A stretch of 64,000 nt of DNA from Daphnia pulex (taxonomy: Eukaryota; Arthropoda; Branchiopoda; Diplostraca; Daphniidae): contig NC_060024.1 of NCBI RefSeq assembly GCF_021134715.1, positions 4,898,001-4,962,000 on the forward strand, given 5' to 3'. Under the pieces are notes generated by a model. The model ran no database searches. It was given only the letters and a program-made list of their open reading frames with translations, and was not told where the DNA came from. The translations under genes were made by a program, and so were the position numbers. Of this stretch, positions 1 to 10,619 are shown in pieces (position 1 is the first letter of the stretch; each line of letters begins with the position of its first letter).

Positions 1-1400
1 CGCCTTTCCTATTGCTAATTGGTGCAAAGATAGGAACTTGTGTTTGAACGCTATTTTTGTTCCCGGTGTTTTGAATAAAGTGGCGGACACAGAGTCGCAA
101 CGCCCTCTCTCTTCAGGCGATTAGATGTTGTCCTCTCGTCTGTTTGGGAAGTCCAAGTGGACCTTTTTTCGTCAGAATGGAACCGTCATCTCCCTCGTTT
201 CGTGAGCTGGTTTCCCCAACCTCAAGCGTGGAAGGTGGACGCCTTCAGCTTCAGCTGGAAGAACCTGGCTGGTTTTTGCTTCCCCCCGTTCAACCTAATT
301 CAATTTGTCCTGTCCAAATTTTTGAGAGAGGAGCCGGACGCAGTCCTTGTGAAATCATTTTTGCCCAGTCAACCCTGGTTCCCCATGGCAATGGAACTTT
401 CTTGCGACGCTCCTCGAGTGTTTCTCCCCAGCCAAGACTTAATTGTTGACCTCTCAACTGGGGGAGGGTCAACCCAGTTCAATCCCTGATGCGGAACAAT
501 TCAATCCGACTAATCGGGTTGCGATTATCAGGCGTTTCTTCCAGGAACACGGCCTTTTGGAAAGCGCTATCAAGCTCATTCTCGCTTAATCTCGCCAAAA
601 TACACTTGCTGCATACCAATCCACCTAGAACGCTTGGCAAGGTTGGTGTCTTCCATCCCTTGATGATCCCTTGTCTGCTAGCCCCACAGTCGTAGCTAAT
701 TTTTTATCTGATTTTAGCGTTAAAAGGAGCTATAGTTCGGTCAACGTGGCACGCTCTATGCTCTCTTCAACTCTTTCTTTGAAACCGGGTAGTGGGGAAG
801 GCCTTGGCAAAAACCTGCTGATCTTCAACCTGTTAAAAGGGATATACAATCAGTCACCGTCGGCACCCAGATATGTTAATACGTGAAACCCTGACACTGT
901 CCTCTTCTTTTTGTATGTCCATGCTGCCGCTAACCGCTAACCGCTAACCTATCCATCCTCGAGCTTAGTCGGCCGCCCAAGAAAGGCACAATTTTCAGGC
1001 CCCCTCAAGAAATTTTCAATCGACGCATGGCCCGAAAATGTTTCTATCTGCCCGGTAAACTGTGTCCGTTTGTATATCGATCGCATTTCCGAGTTCCGAA
1101 ATGCGCACAATTCTTCCTTTCTATTTATGATTTCAACGAAACCAAACAAAGCCGTCTCTCCCTCCACGATCGGCCGTTGGATAAAATACCAGCTGGGCCT
1201 GGCCAGCATGAACACTTCCTCCTTCTCTGCCCACTCCACTAGGGACACCACCGCTTCCAAAGCAGCCAGGAACGGCCTGCCGATCCAAGCGATTTTAGAC
1301 CATGGCCATTGGGTTAGAGAGTCTACTTTTTATCGATTCTACCATCGGGAAATGTCTTTGGATCGTCAAACCCGATTGATAACGCGTTCCTTCGCGTCGA
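1..1400 (+). pseudogene. Decayed DIRS-type retrotransposon: RNase H end plus tyrosine recombinase
   Basis: Frames read as the end of a DIRS-group pol followed by its tyrosine recombinase (YR). From 23 to 123 the frame ends in a PLSSGD block where a TAG replaces the usual Trp codon. After a frameshift, 157-489 gives VDLFSSEWNRHLPRFVSWFP and a later LPSQPWFP motif, as in DIRS RNase H ends. About 489-890 matches a YR N-terminal core-binding domain, ending in LLKGIYNQ and then a stop. From about 964 to 1400 the catalytic domain follows: HSTR (His and Arg, about 1232-1243), GHW (about 1304-1312) and the FYRFYH region carrying the nucleophile Tyr. At least three frame breaks and two stops mean no working protein. 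Family assignment rests on motif recognition; a Ngaro/PAT-type element is the alternative. Only the 3' half lies in the window. Confidence 0.8.
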
Positions 1401-1499
1401 TCATTTACCCGTCGCTTTATTCAGCCCCTTGGGTCATACGAAATTGCGTTTGCTCGGTGCTATATACACACAAGTGTCGAACGTATTTTACAATACAAT

Positions 1500-2055
1500 T
1501 GTACAATTGTTCGAGCTTCAAATGAAGAACAATTGTTATTGTGTTTAAATAAAAGTGAGATATTAACTGTCTTGCCCATACCCGCCCACCGCACCTTTTA
1601 TTTATTCTTATTTATCTTTTTTTCTTTTAGTTATTACGGCGGTAATAATAACAAGTGCCGCAAACGCAACAACAACTTCAACAACAGGAGCAACGGGGAC
1701 TCAAAAACAAGTCTTTCTACCTCCCCATTCATTGATATTCATTAAATTTTGGTTCTCCATTTGTTGTTGATGACATATGTCCACTCCATATGTTGTTTGT
1801 TTGCATTGCCGTGATTACCATTATAAAATTTTGTTATCCTCTCCCGTGCTATAAATCTCTGAAGTTCTCTGCCTCAACGTGTTTAGATGGCGTCTCAATT
1901 ACGCCCCCATTTTTCCGTCCCCCACCTTTTTGGCCCTTGGACCTATTCATGTTTGCTGCTAAGCGCTGAATTACAAGGTCCCACACAAGTTAATTTCTCA
2001 CTTTTATTTAAACACAATCACAATTTTTCTTCACTTGAAGCTCGAACAATTATAC
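1500..2055. repeat. Inverted repeat pair (about 68 bp arms) downstream of the YR remnant
   Basis: The arms at 1500-1568 and 1988-2055 are reverse complements with only a few mismatches over about 68 bp, separated by about 420 bp. DIRS elements end in inverted terminal repeats and carry an internal complementary region just after the YR gene, so this pair is probably the 3' terminus of that element. The spacer holds no recognisable gene. Confidence 0.75.
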
Positions 2056-2274
2056 AGTTGTTTCAACTTGATACGCGTTTGGGTATGGGTGGGTGTAATG
2101 CCTGAACAAATCTGTTACGCACAGCTATTAAGCTGAGCTCTTCTGTGTTTGCATTTCAAGCTGCTCGAACCGAACTATGAGGCTAATCCAAATGTGGCGA
2201 TCCGCTAAAAATGACTCATTGATTGACTTATCATTTTTCATCTTGTGTCTTGAACCCAAACTCAGTTATTTAAA

Positions 2275-2782
2275 AAAATAAATTTATTAAAACAAATCAT
2301 ACTCGAGGCTCATTTGAACACGTTTATTTCTTAGTCATTGTTCTCAACCTTTACATTCTTTTAATTGCAGTGAAACAATAAGAGCCATTTATATTTTAAC
2401 AATAAAATTCCCCGTTGTTCATGTTGTCATCTACCTACAATTCAATCGGTGTTGGTGTCTTGCGAAACGGTACTTTGTACAGTGGGATCATTGTTCAATG
2501 AAAGGGAGTCATTGTTTCCGGAAAAGGTTGTTGGTGTAGTTCGGAAATTCAAGTATCGTGATCCGAAGGTGAAACGACGCCCGGTCTTCGATGAAATAAG
2601 AATTAATTTAAAACGTATAAAAATGTAGTGGTGTGAAAGTGGAATTACTTACGATGGCGTATAGGGTGCAGATGTACATTAGTGAAAAAGCAACTATAAC
2701 GATCGCAATCACTATATAAGTAGAAAAAATTACAGGCAATCAAGTGTGATTTTCCGCAGAAAGAAGGTAATCCACTGCTTTC
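2275..2782 (-). repeat. Copy A of a 0.5-kb inverted segmental duplication
   Basis: The reverse complement matches 19388-19891 closely through coding, intron and 3' untranslated sequence, down to the A-rich end. The copies lie about 17 kb apart in opposite orientation. The introns are kept, so this is a DNA-level duplication and not a retrocopy. Confidence 0.9.
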
Positions 2783-2800
2783 GTCAACACCGGGTTGTTC
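2442..2800 (-). CDS. 3' exons of a small single-pass membrane protein, unknown family
   Basis: Read on the minus strand, three pieces join in frame. 2734-2800 follows an acceptor. 2653-2711 encodes a strongly hydrophobic helix (IAIVIVAFSLMYICTLYAI) and ends at a good GTAAGT donor. 2442-2585 encodes a polar Ser/Thr/Asn-rich tail ending NTD and TGA. The first two pieces are separated by only 22 nt bounded by GT and AG. A polyadenylation signal (AATAAA) lies near 2324-2329 on this strand. The predicted topology is one transmembrane helix followed by a roughly 48-residue tail. Upstream exons could not be resolved, so the protein is partial. I do not recognise the family. An inverted decayed copy lies at 19.4-19.9 kb; because that copy has frameshifts and this one does not, this one is the better candidate for a live gene. 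Confidence 0.45.
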
Positions 2801-3440
2801 CTAATGGAGAACATCTAGCAAAATCCAAGAAAATACAACGCCAGAAACGACTTACTACAACGAGAAATGAAACGCCTACAAGCCATTAATCTTCAAACCA
2901 TACAACAATACAACCATACTCCAAAAGACACAAACGAAACAACAAGCGTAAACACGAGCAAAAGAAGAAAAGACCAACACAACTCCAAAAAGCGACTTCT
3001 CTTCATTTCCACCCCGCGCGCCTTTTTCTCTGTTAAACAGAGAAATCGCGTGCATATGAGGGGGCAACAACCTGGTGTGGGTGGAATGGGTGGGGAAGAA
3101 AGGGACTAGAACGGGCAATAAAATAAAAACCGTTTTCAATTCAGAATTTACTAGATTAAATATTACGCAAAAAATCTGAAAATAAAGAATGTTGTTCAGC
3201 TTGTGAACCCCTTCATTACATTCGCGATATTTAAACGGCGAGATTATTCTACTAATGGAAGGCTTGCTCGGCGAATCAGTGGCTGGCGCTGATTTAATGG
3301 ATAATATCAAAGAAAATCTTAAAGTAAATGGCAGATAAATTTCCATATATTTTTTTTTTCATTCATATTTTTTATTATGCTACATCTTTTTTATCTGGGA
3401 GAGCTACTTTTGATACTCACATATATTTGTTGTCTATACA
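2801..3440. other. No gene recognised
   Basis: Open frames are present on both strands, but they lack domain motifs and convincing splice sites. Part may be intron or upstream sequence of the minus-strand membrane-protein gene. Confidence 0.4.
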
Positions 3441-3441
3441 G

Positions 3442-3546
3442 TGCAATGTCACACAGATTTCTGAAAAAATGAACCGATACGGCAATCTGATCAAGACCGG
3501 GCTGGTGGCCTTCAATTACTTCGCCGTCACTGGACAGATGCCAATC
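3442..3546 (+). CDS. Orphan first coding exon, tetraspanin-like N-terminus
   Basis: An acceptor (ctatacag) precedes a 105-nt exon whose ATG at 3469 opens a 26-codon frame (MNRYGNLIKTGLVAFNYFAV continuing into TGQMPI), ending exactly at a GTAAGA donor. The pattern of a short basic cytoplasmic start with Gly-Asn-Leu-Ile-Lys, then a hydrophobic stretch with Phe-Asn, resembles the start of tetraspanin TM1. No CCG-bearing large-loop exon or later TM exon was found in the next several kb, so this is a stranded exon, a pseudogene fragment or a gene with very long introns. The family call rests on one short exon. Confidence 0.35.
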
Positions 3547-3910
3547 GTAAGATAGAAAAGCAAGCTTATCAGCTCGCCGCGAAGGGATAATCGTAAGCCA
3601 GTTGAAAACTGTCTTAAATAACAAATTCAGGGCCTATTGTTAAGTCGGATTTTTTGCTAAATGCCATCCTAATTTTTCAGAATTTTTCTGTAAATTATGT
3701 TTTTTCTCTGAAATTTTCTGGAAAAAAATTCTATCGCGATATTTTGTTTTGTCTGAGTCATGGTTAACAATTGGCGTGGGGTCAAAACAATATTTTTATT
3801 CTAAAAAAAGTAAATCTATAATTAGACTTGAACCATGGCCCTCTTCATTATCATGCCAGTGTCATAACCACAAATCTATTTTTCTTTTTTTAATTCGATC
3901 CATTATCAAA

Positions 3911-4628
3911 GTAAATAAAATTATTCTTGTTCTGGCAGCACCGCATATTTTTTGTGTAATTTTTAAGACAAAAAAGTCTGAAATCTGTTGTGAATCTGTT
4001 ATTCACACTTTTCTTCACATACTTTTTTGTCTTAAAACAGGATTTTTCTGTCACAGTTCAATATTCTTGCAAGGTATTAACGTTTGGTTTCCTCAACTCA
4101 TATGTTCCTATTTTTACACATCAAGTTCAATAATTGAATTTAAAAAATAACCATCTTAAAGTTAAATAACTCCAAACATAAATGCAAATCTGGTTATTGC
4201 GTCATGGTTGGGTCATCAAAGATTGCGTCATCAAGGCGATGCTATGGGCATCTGGTGGTTTTAAATCATGTTTAACCATCCATAACGAATATATTTCAAT
4301 AAAAAATATTCGACAAGAAAGAATTAATTTTAAACTTAACACGTTATTTTAAACTTAACACGTTAAGTAAATGACAACCACGTTAAGAAGGGAAGGTGGA
4401 ATTTAAACCTAAGGTGAAAAAGTTGTAGTCGCCACCGCAAGATGTCACCCTTAAGTGAAAAAGTTGTAGTCGCCACCGCAAGATGTCACCAGTCGTTAAA
4501 AAATTATTTTAGCAGTTTTTCATTATTTATGGGAGAACTAATTAAGTAAAAAAAATTATTTTTGTTCTGGTCGCACCGCATATTTTTTGTCTAATTTTTA
4601 AGACCAAAAAGTCCGAAATCTGTCGTGA
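3911..4628. repeat. Direct repeat pair (about 84 bp) 3911-3993 and 4545-4628
   Basis: The two segments match in the same orientation with a few substitutions. The second is followed at about 4651-4680 by a CATA/CAGA simple repeat. They look like fragments of one dispersed repeat family, perhaps a non-LTR tail. No protein was recognised between them. Confidence 0.75.
4414..4490. repeat. Short tandem duplication, 36-bp identical units, 41-bp period
   Basis: Units at 4414-4449 and 4455-4490 are identical over 36 bp and separated by 5 bp. This is consistent with a recent local duplication in noncoding sequence. Confidence 0.9.
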
Positions 4629-5343
4629 AACACCCGAGCTATGGAGCGGGACATACATACATACATACAGACAGACAAAGTGACATGGCTTTTTTTTTTC
4701 TGCGTATGCGATTATTAGCTTCGCCCTTCGGGCTCGCAATAAATTTATTTTCCATTCGAAATATTTGTGAAAAATTCCATAATCTATACGTGTAGTATAA
4801 TTTTGATTCTATATTGACTTTCAACAGGGAAATGAATCTTAGGAAGGCAGCTTTCCAGCAAGGCAATGGCAGAGTGGCGGCCCGGAATGCAGAGCTTTCA
4901 GAGGAATGTTTCAAGTTTAACACGAAATTTCAAAGCGAAACAACAAAAATGGACCAAATAACCGAACAAGTGGGAAACATTTCCGTTTTCCACTATGTTC
5001 TCATGCAAAACACGATGAATATAAGCCCTATAATTGCTGCCCTTCTAATACGACATAGCAGACGGATGACAAAGAATATTTCCCCCTTTAATTTCAAACT
5101 CACCGAAACTCACAAAATCAAAATATTTTGAGAAGCGTAATAAACAATTGATTCATCGTCTCCATGTCAATTCAAAATCGATTGAAAATATATTTCTAGG
5201 TATAATATATTTCGTTGCAGGGTTAAAGCAGCATGGTTGCATATATACACTGCATATAGGTACAGCATGAGAAAAAGATTGAGTTAATTCCATAGTTAAT
5301 TCCGGACTGCTTCTTCTCTTCTGGTCCTCCCGTAGGCCTCTTT

Positions 5344-6254
5344 CTACCGGTGTTCGTCGTTTTTTTTCCTCTCTGGTTGTTCCTTCTTCAAATAATAAAC
5401 TTCTTCTAAGTACTCCATTCTCTCATCATTCTCTCCTGAGCACCCCATCGCTCTTCTCGTTGCTACCGCCAGTCTTGCAATCACCTCTTTTGTGTGCTTT
5501 GATATTCTATCGCTTTCTCCTTTTTCTATTCTCATTTCTTGCTTCTTACTGATTAGCACATCGTTCTCCTCCCTTCTGGCCTCAGCAAAGGTTTCTTCAA
5601 AATTCGTGGAGTTCTTGCTGCACACCTAATTTTGGATCTCCCCGTCCAGCCAACTTGAGAGCTGTCTTAACACCGTCATCTGCACAGGTTTCACTTGAAT
5701 GTAATCCCCATACAATCTCATCGCTTACACTTTAAATCTTTGAGCACATACTACAACCGGTTATCCTGGTGTTTGCCGACATTATTGGACTTGCTCTCCA
5801 ATACCCTTTCGTTCTCACCCTGAAATCTTTGAAAAAACATCTCTTTGAAATCGTCCAAATCCTTATCTACGTTCTCTCCTTCCACTCGAAAAAACTGTGC
5901 CACCTTGCCTGCTAAACTAGAGTGAATCTCTTCCCACAGTTCCTCCTGATCGTCAAAAAATCTATCGAAAATCAGATCTATATTCCACAGACATTCCTCT
6001 ACATCGTACGTACTACATCGTCCATTCCCCCTGTGAATACTGGAACTCTTTTTAAAATGTCGATATCTATCTTCCGTCCACTTGGATTTGCTCTTTCACT
6101 CTGGCCACCTGTTTGCTTCGTCGATCTCTTCCGCCCTGTATCTGCCTCATCCTCCTCCTGCTCTCTTTTCCCTTCTGCCTGTCTGATTTTCCCTAGCACA
6201 GTCTTAGTCTTCTCCCACGACCCCAAATTGCCCCCAAAAACTGAAAAAATTTAA
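5344..6254 (-). pseudogene. Decayed LTR-retrotransposon gag
   Basis: Read on the minus strand, about 6226-6000 gives a charged N-terminal part ending RVPVFTGGMDD. After frame breaks, about 5980-5870 gives LWEEIHSSLAGKVAQFF followed by DLDDFKEMFFQRF, the usual retrotransposon gag pattern of a small residue, Trp-x-x-I and a Phe-rich helix. About 5625-5344 gives FEETFAEARREEND with a Lys/Glu-rich C-terminal region, again gag-like. Several stops and frameshifts separate the blocks. No zinc knuckle or pol was found next to it, so the clade (Gypsy or BEL) is undecided. Confidence 0.5.
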
Positions 6255-6716
6255 ATAATCTTTAGACATTTCAACATACTTCGTTACTGTGTGGTCGAAG
6301 CTTTTCTGACACCAATGTAAGACGGCTTGACACGACATGTACTTACTACAAGCGTTAACAAGGAAATTATAGATAATCTCTGCCTATGTCTGTCCTTTTT
6401 GTAAGCTACACAAACTAGACTGAATATGAGAATACAAATAATCGGAGTAACAAGACCAGAAGAGCATACCTTTGGATATTTTTCATCTTATGCAACCAAC
6501 AACGCAACTTCAAACTCATTGAAGTGGCTTTCCCATCTCCTGGAAGAGTTTCTATAAATCCTTGAGTCTATTTGTATTCCTACATGAATTCCTTTATGAA
6601 TTCATTGCTCCAAAGAGCTTGAATCAATAAATTAGACATTGATCAACACATCCTGTAAGAATGAAACGTTTTGAAATGGTGAAACAATTAAACTTGAAAC
6701 TCATTGAAGTGGTGTT

Positions 6717-7404
6717 TTGCCAGCTCATGGATTTCAACTGTTTGTAATAATAGTATTTTGCCTAGTGGCCGACGACGCCCCCATAAATGTCATAATAGGC
6801 TTAAGGGCTATCAGGCTGCAAATTCTAAAACTGTTAATGTTATGCCCAAAGACAGAGCAACAGAAGTTACTACTGCAGCTTTCCCTTCAAGCCAGCTTTA
6901 TAGTTTCTAACGTGTGGAATATTTCGAAATTAAATCTTCTCTTACAAGTTTGTGAACATTTCCATCCAATCGATGTCAATAGCAAGGATCTCGAGTTGAT
7001 GCAGTTATTGCTGCAGGCAGGAATGAATCCAAATGTTGTCAACGCGGAAGGATCATCTCCTCTCCATTTGTTATCGAAGTAGGAGTCAAAAAATTCCATC
7101 ATGTGGCTTTACTCGATTTCGGCAAATTATCAAAGAAGGTTTGAAGAATTTACCAACACTGTTCGAATGTTTTTTCGTGAACAATCACCATCAGTTTCAC
7201 GACCGACGGAACTTAAAAGGTCAGCTATCAACGGAGCCCTTCAATGGCCTGCAAAACCCATATCCTGGATTACACCATCTGCTAAACCAAACCTTGAACA
7301 AAGTGCCCAGTCTTGCTTGTTTAGCTGCGGTTGCTGTTCGAAATTGTAACGTAGGATATGAAGAACTTCCTGTAATTCTTCAAAGGTTTGTCGATCAACA
7401 TTAA
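6717..7404 (+). pseudogene. FEM1-like ankyrin repeat pseudogene (C-terminal part)
   Basis: About 6940-7080 encodes an ankyrin repeat (LELMQLLLQAGMNPNVVNAE then GSSPLHLLSK). It is followed in shifted frames by VALLDFGKL and by a C-terminal block ending at 7404: PSLACLAAVAVRNCNVGYEE with LPVILQRFVDQH at the very end. That ending resembles the FEM1 terminus, in which a Cys-Leu-Ala-Ala-Arg segment and a short acidic/His tail close the protein. FEM1 proteins are substrate receptors of CUL2 ubiquitin ligases. A stop after LHLLSK and two frame changes break the reading frame, and the N-terminal ankyrin repeats are missing. Another ankyrin protein is possible; the terminal block favours FEM1. Confidence 0.55.
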
Positions 7405-7409
7405 AAAAT

Positions 7410-9100
7410 ACCATGTGAAATTCTGCATTAGAAAAAAACCATTAGTTGTAAAATTTGCATTTGTACCTAATGTATAAAATTACTTAGTAGTAACTTAACA
7501 TTGTATCAGTGTTAACCCAAATGTGATAATAATCTCTTCCAATTGTTAAAACCCAAGGCATGAAAGATGTTCTAAATTCATTTAAACTTTTGTGAATTCA
7601 CTTAGCAACAAGCATTCTTTCGCTATAGACTATTTTGTGAACATGTTTCCCTTGACAAAATTGATAACATATGATTGATACATGGATGATTAAACTAACC
7701 ACTTGTTGGAATCCCCATAATAAATTGAACTATTATAGCAAACTTTTCTTTTAAGTTTTACTTGTAACTCAACCCATTTAATTTTTTTAATCTAGAGTTG
7801 AAAACAATGTCAACTTACTGGCCTTCAATCAGTGTGCATATTATTGACGCTAATAAGAAAGGTAAAAGAAAATTCCATACAGACTGCAAAATTCGAAGAG
7901 TGAAGTTTCATAATTTGAAAGGTGCTTTAAATCACATGTTCAAGGAAACATCACAATAAAAAAAGTTCAATCAACAATTTTACCACAAGAACATTATACA
8001 TGCTAGATTCTGCATGTGGTAGACAGCTAAGTTTGGTAATAGATCCCCTTCAAGATTCTTCGCTTCGCTTTCAGAGTTACTTTACGTGCAATATAATATA
8101 ATTAAATTTAAAACACCAATAATAGTAGAAAGCACACTCATTGCAAGCCTGATCCAACTAGAACACAAAACATAATTTGAAAAATATATCTGACAAGCAG
8201 TCCAGCTCAAACACTCCCAAAAATAGGAATGTGGCATTTCCTTCCTCTCAAAACCCACGGACCCGCCCACGCTAAAGCTAAACTAACGAAACAACCAAAA
8301 AGAAGGTAAGAGCTAAACAGCTTGCCTAAGCCCAACATATCCGCCATTTGGTTTTAACTACTCTACCAAATCTATCTAATCTCGTGGACTGCATGTGCTA
8401 TGTTATTTTGTGAGCTAATGATTTAAAAAATATTGGAAAGAGAGGAGTGATAGAAATGACGATTTATTTACCTATCCAGATCGGTCGACTTAAAGCCACC
8501 CCCACCTTGAACGGGAACAGGCAAAAAAAAAAGGATTGCTGAAGAAAAAATTCACAAAAGAGATTAGAAGAATGGCAGACGAAACAGCATCTCTCGGATC
8601 GGTAGGCGTAGAGGAGGCAAAGCGTGACGACGATGATAAGAAAGAGATGGCAAAAGGCAGCGCTAAATAAATAAATAAATTCGCTAAATGAAATTTTCAA
8701 ACTCTAGATTAGCAAGAGTTCTAGAATTCAACGGTGGTGTGACAGAATAGTGGCAATTAATAGAATTTATCTATCAGCCTTATTATCTATTCATTTAGCG
8801 TTCCGTAAAAGGGATGCTTAACTGTCTGCCGCAAAGCGGTAAAATAGTTAGTGATGTTAAAGGGTAGAGTTAAGAAAAGAGGGGGTAGAGGGGTTTGGGT
8901 TAACAAGGAAAAATGCGTACAAATAATAACCCCTTTCACTTGTGATAGTATCACACTATACGCCAATACAGAGTAAAAAGTCGTATATTTGAGCACAAGG
9001 TATACAAACTTCCAGTCGCGACTGTATACGTTTAATATACTACGTTAATATACTTTTCAATACTTTTTATTTTTCACAATACATTTTCATCATTTTCCTT
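7410..9100. other. No gene recognised
   Basis: A+T-rich sequence with a short TAAA microsatellite near 8647-8662. Open frames are short and carry no recognisable motif. Confidence 0.5.
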
Positions 9101-9112
9101 TTTGTGTTTAAG

Positions 9113-9480
9113 TGCATGGGAGGGCAACGGACATTTGCATCAATCGAACATGATCGATCTGGTTTCCCTTCATATCACATGTAAACCTCTCTTGACAAAA
9201 ACTATTGAATGTTTTGTCCAAGGATGGAACAACCACCCTCTTAGTACGGAACATAATGAAACTCCCACAAGACTTTTCCACGGAAAGCTGATTGAATTTT
9301 GGAATGCTGACGGCGACGATTGAGATTTCCTACGACAAGTGAGTGTCCTTGTTCTAAAAAAAACAAGTTGAATAAAAAAAATTTTATTATTATTAGGACG
9401 TTACAAAGATGAAAGGGGCCTTGAGTCAGCTACCAACCTACCCTTACGATGACTACGACATTGAAGATGACGAAGGATGA
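9113..9480 (+). pseudogene. Integrase-core (DDE) protein, C-terminal exons, with nonsense codon
   Basis: Exon 9113-9338 follows an acceptor and ends at a GTGAGT donor. It encodes CFVQGWNNHPLSTEHNETPT and then RLFHGK, the pattern seen at the end of integrase-core domain proteins of animal transposons (aromatic residue, Trp-Asn-x-His, Thr-Glu, Pro, Leu-Phe). After a 58-nt intron, exon 9397-9480 encodes a tail ending DDYDIEDDEG and TGA. The join is phase 0 and in frame. Codon 9324-9326 is TGA where the surrounding residues (DD-stop-DFLRQ) suggest an original Trp. Catalytic Asp/Glu exons were not found upstream. Confidence 0.65.
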
Positions 9481-9582
9481 AACTCAAAGTTTAAATGTTA
9501 ACGGTAATCTAGTCAGTTTTGTCGCGCACTAAGTAGATGATACTTATTGCGAAGCTGTAACGATTCTATCTAGATCAACAAT

Positions 9583-9612
9583 TCTATTGATCCCCGGGCA
9601 GGGATCAATAGA
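9583..9612. repeat. Perfect 12-bp-stem hairpin, 6-nt loop
   Basis: 9583-9594 (tctattgatccc) and 9601-9612 (its exact reverse complement) flank a 6-nt loop containing part of a CCCGGG. It could be a palindrome-prone insertion scar or the core of a small inverted-repeat element. Confidence 0.9.
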
Positions 9613-9723
9613 TCGGTTTTTATAACCTTCTTTGAACGCGAAGCTGTTCAAATGACGTTAACCGCGAAACCCCTGGTCCTTATCGGGGAAAATCTCAAAG
9701 TAATGGCGTGGATGGTGTTTTGA

Positions 9724-9837
9724 GCTACGGGCCAAAATGCTGAAAATCATGATCCGAGTGGAGGAGCTATTGGAGGTGCCACTGGAGGTGCCGCTGGAGG
9801 CGGAGGCGGTGATGGAGCCGGTGCCAAAAGCCACTAG
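9724..9837 (+). CDS. Possible glycine-rich terminal exon
   Basis: This frame opens after a stop and encodes a short polar stretch followed by GGAIGGATGGAAGGGG and ends GAGAKSH, TAG. A polyadenylation-like AATAAA lies at about 9978. It may be the last exon of a gly-rich protein or low-complexity noncoding sequence; no upstream exon was found. Confidence 0.25.
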   Translation, partial: ATGQNAENHDPSGGAIGGATGGAAGGGGGDGAGAKSH

Positions 9838-10619
9838 GCCCGCTTTTGTTTACATGTTCCCTTTGGAGCCAATTCCGGCTGACCATTGTACGCAAATTTG
9901 TATTCCCCCCTCTTGTTCTGGAATGATGATTAGTAGTTCCTTTCCCCATGTTTTGCTGTACTGTGTTCTTAAATCTCAATAAAATGAGTTTTTCTCCCTT
10001 TTTCCTCTCCCTTTTCTTTACCTTTTTTCGTTCTTCGTTTTCTTTCCCTCCTTCTTCGAAAAAAACAAAAAAAAAACTGTACAGCAATCGATTTACCCCC
10101 GTTAAAGTATCTTGGATTTAGCAACTGACATTTTTGGGAGTTTCCCCACAAGCATGGAAATTTAGATTTTTAAACAAAGACATTTTGTTAGTGAGTAACA
10201 GAAAAAGAAAATAAATTGATCCAACAGAGTAGCTGTTAGCTGTGCGTACAGCTGGGCCCATAACCTGTTGATGTGTAAATTAACACCTGAACCTGCCCGC
10301 CGAAAAGAACACCCTGTACCGCTGCCAGCCTAGCCACAATCCTCCACAGCACTGAGTCTCCCTCTCTGATTCTTTTGTCTCGGTAGGTCCTTCTCCTTCT
10401 CCCTTCTTTACTGGCTATGCTGCGTTGCCGCACTGTCCAGTTTGTTTATCTTTTACACTCAACAGGGTTGCCTTTGGAAATCTTTCAACCTGGGTTCGAC
10501 ATCTTCTCGTAAATCTTTACTTTTTTTTACATCCTTAAAGCTGTTACCTATTATCTGCTGTGTTATAGTAACATCCTGATGTGCATAAAATCTACAAAGA
10601 ATCTGTAGCCAAGAAAAGA

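Noticed and set aside
2876..3346. 156-codon minus-strand frame
   Set aside because: Composition is low-complexity hydrophobic without domain; it could not be joined to the membrane-protein exons in phase.
4814..5131. 105-codon plus frame with a coiled-coil-like start
   Set aside because: Starts after a plausible acceptor but has no good donor, no family and loses coding character halfway.
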